Assembly (NCBI GenBank): GCA_965200465.1
Contig: OZ241358.1
Span: 3,596,001 to 3,660,000, forward strand
Direction of reading: 5' to 3'
DNA from: Azophilus sp965200465
Lineage (GTDB): Bacteria; Pseudomonadota; Gammaproteobacteria; Pseudomonadales; Azotimanducaceae
DNA: 64,000 nucleotides
Shown: piece by piece, positions 59,055 through 64,000 of the stretch
Numbering within the stretch: position 1 is the stretch's first letter
How the letters are laid out: each line of letters starts with the position of its first letter
The notes under the pieces: generated by a model
Databases searched by the model: none
Seen by the model: only the letters and a program-made list of their open reading frames with translations
Told to the model about the DNA's origin: nothing
Made by a program: the position numbers and the translations under genes

Positions 59055-60322
59055 TGTTCTGGCTGCCGGCCGCGGCGCTCTTGGTCCTGGGCGCCGCCTT
59101 TGTCGTCCTGCCCTTGTTGCGCAAACCGCCTCGCGGCGGCGCCGGCCATGCAGCTGCGGTGCGCCTGCTCTATCGCCAAAGGCTGGCGGAACTCGATGAC
59201 GAAACCCGCAGGGAACTGCTTGAAGAAGGCGAGCGCGAGGAAATGGAGGCGGAATTAGGCCAGGTGCTGCTTGCCGAATGGCCCTCCGCCGGGGAACCGC
59301 CGGAGCGGGAACGACTTGCGGCAGCCGAGCAAGGACAGGCCGCCCCGCCGGTCAGGGAGCGTTGTGCGGAGCGGCCGGCTGCGGCGGCTGGAGCTCCGCT
59401 TCGCGCTGGAGGCTGGGCTGGGCTTGTCGTCGGTTTGGTGGTTCCCTTGGCCGCCGTCGGCCTTTATTGGCATCTGGGCGAGCCGAACGCCGCAGTGCTT
59501 GCGCAAGCGCCCAAGGTTGTGGAACTGGATCCGGCCAAGGACCGCATCGAGTTGGACCGCTGGCGCACCCTGCTGGGCGAGCGGGTTGTGGCCCGGCCCG
59601 ACGAGGTCGGCAGTTGGCTTCTACTGGGGCAGGTCCATATGGCCGCCGCCGACTACGCCGCCGCGGAAGCCGCCTTTGCCCGCGCCCACGGCTTGGCCGG
59701 CGAGGACGCCGGCCTCGACCTCCTTTGGCTGCAAGCGCGCTACTTGGCGGCCGGCGGGCGTTTGGACGCAGTTGGCCTAAGGCTGGCGGAGGGCGTTTTG
59801 GCGCGGGCGCCGAACCAGGCAACCGCGCTTGAAATCCTGGCCCTCGACGCCTATCGGCGGGGGGACTTTCCGCGGGCGGCGGCGATGTTCAATCGAGCGC
59901 TGGCCAATCCGCTTGAATCTTTGCGCCGCAAAGTCCTGCAGGCGGCCTTCGAGCAGGCGCGGACGCAGTTTGGGGAGGGGAAGCCGGCGATTGACGTCTC
60001 CGTGCAGGCGGCGCAGCCGCCACCGGAGGCCGCCGTGCTATTCCTCATCGCCCGCCCGCCGGGCGGCGGCATGCCCTACGCCGCGGTGCGGCGTCCCGCC
60101 GCCGTTCTGCCGCGCACCATCCGCTTGGACGACGCCGTAAGCATGAACCCAGCGAGGCCATTGTCCGCCGCCGAAGCCGTGGAGGTGGTGGCGAGGATCA
60201 GCCTGGCCGGCACCGCCGCGGCGCACCCCGGGGATTGGGAGTGGCGCTCCCCGCCCCTTGCCTGGGCTGAGGCCGCCGCACCCATCGCCTTGCGGGCGGA
60301 ACTCAGCCCCCCGAAGCCCTGA
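59054..60322 (+). CDS. ccmI: cytochrome c-type biogenesis protein CcmI (CycH), TPR type
   Basis: 422 residues; binds apocytochrome c for the heme lyase. Two membrane helices (FWLPAAALLVLGAAFVVLPLL and WAGLVVGLVVPLAAVGLYWHLG) frame a cytoplasmic loop with the RLLYRQRLAELDDE stretch; then TPR repeats around WLLLGQVHMAAADYAAAEAAFARAHGL and LALDAYRRGDFPRAAAMFNRAL, and a C-terminal IgG-like domain (SVQAAQPPPEAAVLFLIARPPGG). The ATG overlaps the ccmH stop by one base. Last gene of the ccm operon. Confidence 0.9.
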   Translation: MFWLPAAALLVLGAAFVVLPLLRKPPRGGAGHAAAVRLLYRQRLAELDDETRRELLEEGEREEMEAELGQVLLAEWPSAGEPPERERLAAAEQGQAAPPVRERCAERPAAAAGAPLRAGGWAGLVVGLVVPLAAVGLYWHLGEPNAAVLAQAPKVVELDPAKDRIELDRWRTLLGERVVARPDEVGSWLLLGQVHMAAADYAAAEAAFARAHGLAGEDAGLDLLWLQARYLAAGGRLDAVGLRLAEGVLARAPNQATALEILALDAYRRGDFPRAAAMFNRALANPLESLRRKVLQAAFEQARTQFGEGKPAIDVSVQAAQPPPEAAVLFLIARPPGGGMPYAAVRRPAAVLPRTIRLDDAVSMNPARPLSAAEAVEVVARISLAGTAAAHPGDWEWRSPPLAWAEAAAPIALRAELSPPKP

Positions 60323-60390
60323 AATCCGGCGCAACATGCCACTAGCAATCCTCTTTGCGGCTGGGTTACACTACGAGTCCAATGAGCAGC

Positions 60391-60411
60391 TAGGGCTTGT
60401 TTAGGGCTTGT
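60391..60411. repeat. direct repeat of TAGGGCTTGT
   Basis: Two copies of TAGGGCTTGT (60391-60400 and 60402-60411), one base apart, between ccmI and smc. Possibly a regulatory binding site before smc or a replication slip; the -10-like TACACT at 60367-60372 is just upstream. Confidence 0.35.
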
Positions 60412-60448
60412 CTAAGGTCGCCTTGCGCTATTGGGCTTGCGGAACAGA

Positions 60449-63400
60449 ATGCGCCTAAAGCAGATCAAGCTGGCGGGTTTCAAGTCTTTTGTCGATCCGA
60501 CAGTCGTCAGTTTCCCTGGCAATCGCTGCGCCGTTGTTGGTCCCAACGGTTGCGGCAAGTCGAACATCGTTGACGCCGTGCGCTGGGTTTTGGGCGAAAG
60601 CTCCGCCCGGCAGCTTAGGGCCGAGGCGCTCACCGACGTCATCTTCAACGGCGCATCCAACCGCAAGATGGCCGGCTTGGCCGCGGTCGAACTGCTGTTC
60701 GACAACTCTGACGGACGCCTTGGCGGGGAATACGCCTCCTACGGCGAAATCGCCGTCCGTCGAGAGGTCAGCCGCGATCACCGCTCCATCTATTTTCTCA
60801 ACGGCGCCCAGTGCCGGCGGCGGGACGTCGCCGACCTGTTTTTTGGCACCGGCATGGGGCCGCGCAGCTACGCCATCATCGAACAGGGCATGATTAGCAG
60901 CCTAGTTGAATCCCGCCCGGAGGAGCTGCGGGTGCATCTCGAGGAAGCGGCCGGCATTTCCAAGTACAAGGAGCGGCGGCGGGAGACGGAGAACCGCATC
61001 AAGCACACCGAGGAAAACTTGGCTCGGCTGCAGGACATACGAGATGAATTGGGGCAGCAGTTGGAGCGTTTGCGGCGCCAGGCGAAGGCTGCTGAGCGCT
61101 ATCGAACGCTGAAGGCGGAGGAGAAGCAAGTCAGCGCCGAACTCAACGCCATGCGCAGCCGCCGCTTGTCGAGGGAATTGGAGGAACTCGACGCGGCCTT
61201 GCTTGGCCGGCGGACGGGCTTGGAGAAGTCGCAAGCCGAACTGCGGCGGATCGAGGCCGACGTCGAGCAGCGCAGAGCGTCCCGAACCGAGGTTGGGGAC
61301 GCACTTAACGAGGCCCAGAAGCGCTACTATCGGGTGAGTGCGGACATCACCCGCAACGAGGAGGCCATTCAGTTTCACAAAGATCGCTTGCAGGAATTGC
61401 GCGCCGAACTCGACGCAGTGGCCCAAAGAACGCAGGAAACCGACCATCAGCTGGATTTGGACCAAGGAAGAATTGCCGGCATTGAACTCAAGGCGCAAGA
61501 GCTGAAGCCGGCCGTGGAGGCGGCGACGGTGGAGGACAAGGCCGCCGCCGAGCGCCTGAGCGACTTGGAGCGGAGCTATGCAAGCTGGGAGGCCGCATGG
61601 GAGGCGTTCAGTCGTCAAGCGTCCGACCGGCAGCGGGACAACGGCATTCAGGCCTCCCGCCTGAACCATCAGCAGGAGAGCATCAAGCAATTGCAGGAGC
61701 GTTTGCGTCAGTTGGAAAAGGAATCCACATTGGCGGAGACGGACAGTGGAGAGGCACCAGGCTTGGCTGAGGAGATCGAAGCGCTCGAGCGGCAAAGCGG
61801 GGAACTGAATGATGCGCTGGCCCTTTGCCTCGACCGGCTGGGCATGGCGCAGCAGGAGTTGGTGGCCAAGGAGGCCGAGTTGGACGAGGCCCGCATTGAG
61901 GTGCAGCGGTTGCGCCAGGAGACGGCTCATTTACAGGCCGCTCAGCAATTGGCCACGGGGCGTTCGGACGCCAACGTGCAGGCTTGGCTCAAGGGCCAGG
62001 GCCTTGAGGAGGCGGAGCGTCTTGGGGAGTCCTTGAGCGTTGCGCCGGGCTGGGAACAGGCCGTGGAGATGGTGCTCGGCGACTTCGTGCAAGCGGTGTG
62101 GGTCGATGACCTTGCAGACTACGCGGACCGGATTGACGCCTTTGCCGACGGCCATTTGGCCTTGTTCGAAGGGCGGCTTGACGCCGAGGCTGCGGGACAG
62201 CTGCCGGCTCTCGCAACCTTGGTTAAGTCACCCGAAAGCAAGCTCGGGTCGCTCCTGCACGGCGTTTTTGTCGCCGAATCGGACGCCTCGGCTTGGGCGC
62301 AAAGGACGGGGCTCAAGCCCGGCGAGAGCATCGTCACGCGCAGCGGCCTTTGGCTTGGCCAGGATTGGCTGCGCCGCCTGCCGAAGTCCGACGCGGAAGC
62401 CGGCATCCTAGGGCGCGCTCAGGACCTGGAGGTTCTGGAAAAGCGGGCCTTGCAGGCGGAGCGTCAACTGCAGGCGCGGCAACGGCTGGTGACGGAGGCG
62501 CGGGCGCGCATTCGCGCCATTGAAGACGAGCGCGAGGAACTGCGACGGCGCTGCGGCGAGGCCGAAGGGCGGGTCGGCGAATTGAAGGCCGATCAGGGCA
62601 TTCGCCAAGCGAGGCGGGAGGAGGCCCTGGCTCAAGGGGTGCGGCTGCGCCAGGAGCGTGAAGAGGTTTTGCGGCAACTGCGCCAGGAGCGGGATCGACT
62701 GGCGCAAGTCCAAGCGTCCTTGCGCACTTTGCAGGAAGCCGCCGCTGGGGAGGGCGAACGGAGGCTGGCGCTCACCGCCGAGCGGGAGCGGTTGACGGAG
62801 GGTTTGAAGCAGGCGCGTTTGGAGTCCCGGGCGCTGCACGACCGCTTCCATGTTCTGCGCACCGAACAGCAAGCGCTCACCTCCGGCTTGGAAGCCGCTG
62901 AAACGGCGCGGCAACGGCTGCTCGCCCAAGCGGCGGAATTGGCGCAGAGCCGCCGTCGGCTCGAGGAAAGCCAAGCGGCCAACGAAGGTCCCCTGCCCCA
63001 ATTGGAGGGCGAACTGGCGTCCGGCTTGGAGCGCAAGGTTGCCGTGGAAGCCGAGTTGGGCGAGTTGCGGCGGCGCAGCGGCGACCTCGACGCCGCCGTT
63101 CGGGAACTTGAAGCCGCCAGAGTCGAGGCGCAGGAGCAGGTCGAGCAGGCCCGCGATGCGGCCGAGTCGCTGCGGGTTGAACGCGAGGGCTTGCGGGTGC
63201 GGAGGAATCATCTGCTCGAACAGATCAAGGCCACCGGCCATGAGTTGGACGCCCTGCTCGCCGCCCTGCCCGAAGAGGCTGCCGACGAGGATTGGACGGA
63301 TAAACTGATGCGCCTTGAACGGCGGCTGGGACGCCTCGGCCCCATTAACCTAGCGGCCATCGACGAACTCAACGCGCAGTCCGAGCGCAAGGCTTATTTG

Positions 63401-63949
63401 GATGCGCAGCACGAGGACCTCACCAAGGCGTTGGAGACCTTAATGCAGGCCATTCACCGCATCGATCGTGAAACCCGAGATCGCTTCAAGGAGACTTTCG
63501 ACACGGTCAACGCGCAGCTTGGGGAGTTGTTCCCCAAGGTCTTCGGAGGCGGTCGCGCCTATCTGGAGATGACCGGCAATGACCTGCTGAGCACCGGCGT
63601 TTCCTTGATGGCGCGGCCGCCCGGAAAACGCAACACCAGCGTCAACCTGCTTTCCGGCGGCGAGAAGGCCATGACGGCGATTGCGCTCATCTTCGCCATC
63701 TTCCAACTCAACCCCAGCCCCGTTTGCCTGCTTGACGAGGTGGACGCACCGCTTGACGACGCCAACGTGACCCGCTTTGCTGGGTTGATCGAGGAAATGT
63801 CCCAGGACGTCCAGTTTGTCGTGGTGACGCACAACAAGCTCACCATGGAGATGGCCGGCCATCTCCTGGGCGTCACCATGAATGAGCCCGGCGTTTCCCG
63901 CTTGGTTTCGGTGGATGTGGAGAGCGCCGCGGCGATGGCGGCGGGCTAG
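60449..63949 (+). CDS. smc: chromosome segregation protein SMC
   Basis: 1166 residues: N-terminal ATPase half (MRLKQIKLAGFKSFVDPTVV, Walker A VVGPNGCGKSNIVDAVRWVLGE), a long first coiled coil, a hinge around 500-640 (AWLKGQGLEEAERLGESLSV and LGDFVQAVWVDDLADYADRI), a second coiled coil, and the C-terminal half with signature LLSGGEKAMTAIALIFAIF and Walker B PSPVCLLDEVDAPLDDANV. Some gammaproteobacteria have MukB instead, so SMC sets limits on the lineage. The ATG at 60449 gives the standard N-terminus; an earlier TTG in frame is not needed. The next gene resembles zipA. Confidence 0.96.
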   Translation: MRLKQIKLAGFKSFVDPTVVSFPGNRCAVVGPNGCGKSNIVDAVRWVLGESSARQLRAEALTDVIFNGASNRKMAGLAAVELLFDNSDGRLGGEYASYGEIAVRREVSRDHRSIYFLNGAQCRRRDVADLFFGTGMGPRSYAIIEQGMISSLVESRPEELRVHLEEAAGISKYKERRRETENRIKHTEENLARLQDIRDELGQQLERLRRQAKAAERYRTLKAEEKQVSAELNAMRSRRLSRELEELDAALLGRRTGLEKSQAELRRIEADVEQRRASRTEVGDALNEAQKRYYRVSADITRNEEAIQFHKDRLQELRAELDAVAQRTQETDHQLDLDQGRIAGIELKAQELKPAVEAATVEDKAAAERLSDLERSYASWEAAWEAFSRQASDRQRDNGIQASRLNHQQESIKQLQERLRQLEKESTLAETDSGEAPGLAEEIEALERQSGELNDALALCLDRLGMAQQELVAKEAELDEARIEVQRLRQETAHLQAAQQLATGRSDANVQAWLKGQGLEEAERLGESLSVAPGWEQAVEMVLGDFVQAVWVDDLADYADRIDAFADGHLALFEGRLDAEAAGQLPALATLVKSPESKLGSLLHGVFVAESDASAWAQRTGLKPGESIVTRSGLWLGQDWLRRLPKSDAEAGILGRAQDLEVLEKRALQAERQLQARQRLVTEARARIRAIEDEREELRRRCGEAEGRVGELKADQGIRQARREEALAQGVRLRQEREEVLRQLRQERDRLAQVQASLRTLQEAAAGEGERRLALTAERERLTEGLKQARLESRALHDRFHVLRTEQQALTSGLEAAETARQRLLAQAAELAQSRRRLEESQAANEGPLPQLEGELASGLERKVAVEAELGELRRRSGDLDAAVRELEAARVEAQEQVEQARDAAESLRVEREGLRVRRNHLLEQIKATGHELDALLAALPEEAADEDWTDKLMRLERRLGRLGPINLAAIDELNAQSERKAYLDAQHEDLTKALETLMQAIHRIDRETRDRFKETFDTVNAQLGELFPKVFGGGRAYLEMTGNDLLSTGVSLMARPPGKRNTSVNLLSGGEKAMTAIALIFAIFQLNPSPVCLLDEVDAPLDDANVTRFAGLIEEMSQDVQFVVVTHNKLTMEMAGHLLGVTMNEPGVSRLVSVDVESAAAMAAG

Positions 63950-63951
63950 GG

Positions 63952-64000
63952 ATGCCTATGGGAATCGAATTGGACCTCAGGGAGCTCATCATCCTGGGCG
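63952..64000 (+). CDS. zipA: start of a ZipA-like gene (partial)
   Basis: Two bases after smc an ATG opens a frame coding LDLRELIIILG-like residues (GIELDLRELIILG), matching the first lines of the N-terminal anchor of ZipA, the FtsZ-membrane tether. smc-zipA-ligA is a known gammaproteobacterial order. Only 16 codons are inside the window, so identification leans on context. Confidence 0.6.
   Translation, partial: MPMGIELDLRELIILG

Noticed and set aside
1..64000. CRISPR arrays, rRNA and tRNA genes
   Set aside because: No spaced direct repeats of CRISPR size, no rRNA-like stretch and no tRNA cloverleaf were recognised by eye; short RNAs could still be missed.

Overview
The window is a GC-rich chromosomal segment from what is most likely an uncultured, probably free-living or host-associated gammaproteobacterium. 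The evidence is gene order: smc followed by a ZipA-like start, valS next to holC, ffh-rpsP-rimM-trmD-rplS, a tesA-like esterase divergent from a ybbA/ybbP-type ABC pair, and a complete System I cytochrome c maturation operon (ccmABCDEFGH plus ccmI). No rRNA, tRNA or CRISPR array was recognised.

Layout. 1-9.3 kb: metabolic and transport genes (APC permease, acyl-CoA dehydrogenase, GCS2-type ligase plus aspartoacylase-like hydrolase, a frameshifted DUF4143 ATPase, MAPEG protein, Na+/H+ antiporter, SDR, GST). 9.3-15.7 kb is an accessory patch: pieces of IS transposases, a 268-bp MITE-like element with 16-bp inverted ends, a HicB-like remnant, a type II restriction-modification pair (C5 methyltransferase and ApaLI-like endonuclease), and a small RiPP-precursor-like gene with a good promoter, a run of 19 C and an in-frame amber stop. 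Ordinary core genes (lpxL-like, amidohydrolase) are interspersed. 15.7-34.9 kb is mainly core: queG, an orphan sugar-type ABC ATPase, crotonase and acyl-CoA dehydrogenase, luciferase-like oxidoreductase, M3 peptidase lipoprotein, an expanded CCDC90/MCUR1-like coiled-coil protein, valS-holC, a solitary Anbu proteasome-like gene, the SRP/ribosome/tRNA-modification cluster, xerD, trhO and bolA.

35-44.7 kb: a GntR/FadR-type regulator, an ABC exporter, a truncated nucleotide-sugar epimerase, a PqqD-like protein, and then a UbiD decarboxylase / MFS transporter / UbiX flavin prenyltransferase / cupin / amidase cluster. UbiX makes prenyl-FMN for UbiD, so uptake and decarboxylation of an aromatic or unsaturated acid is the simplest reading; the substrate cannot be told. 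A consensus-like promoter and a GntR-type half-palindrome lie in front of ubiD. 44.8-53.1 kb: yaaA, esterase and ABC pair, a DUF11-type secreted protein coupled to a TonB-dependent receptor, and a Uma2-type nuclease. 53.1-60.3 kb: the ccm operon, very tightly packed. 60.4 kb to the end: smc and the first codons of a ZipA-like gene.

The points most worth following up are the RiPP-like gene with its C-tract and amber stop, the possible link to the distant PqqD-like/ABC pair, the tandemly expanded CCDC90-like stalk, the UbiD/UbiX cluster with its candidate operator, the MITE-like element, the insertion in ValS, and mini-ORFs that exactly bridge gaps between operon genes with overlapping stop/start codons.
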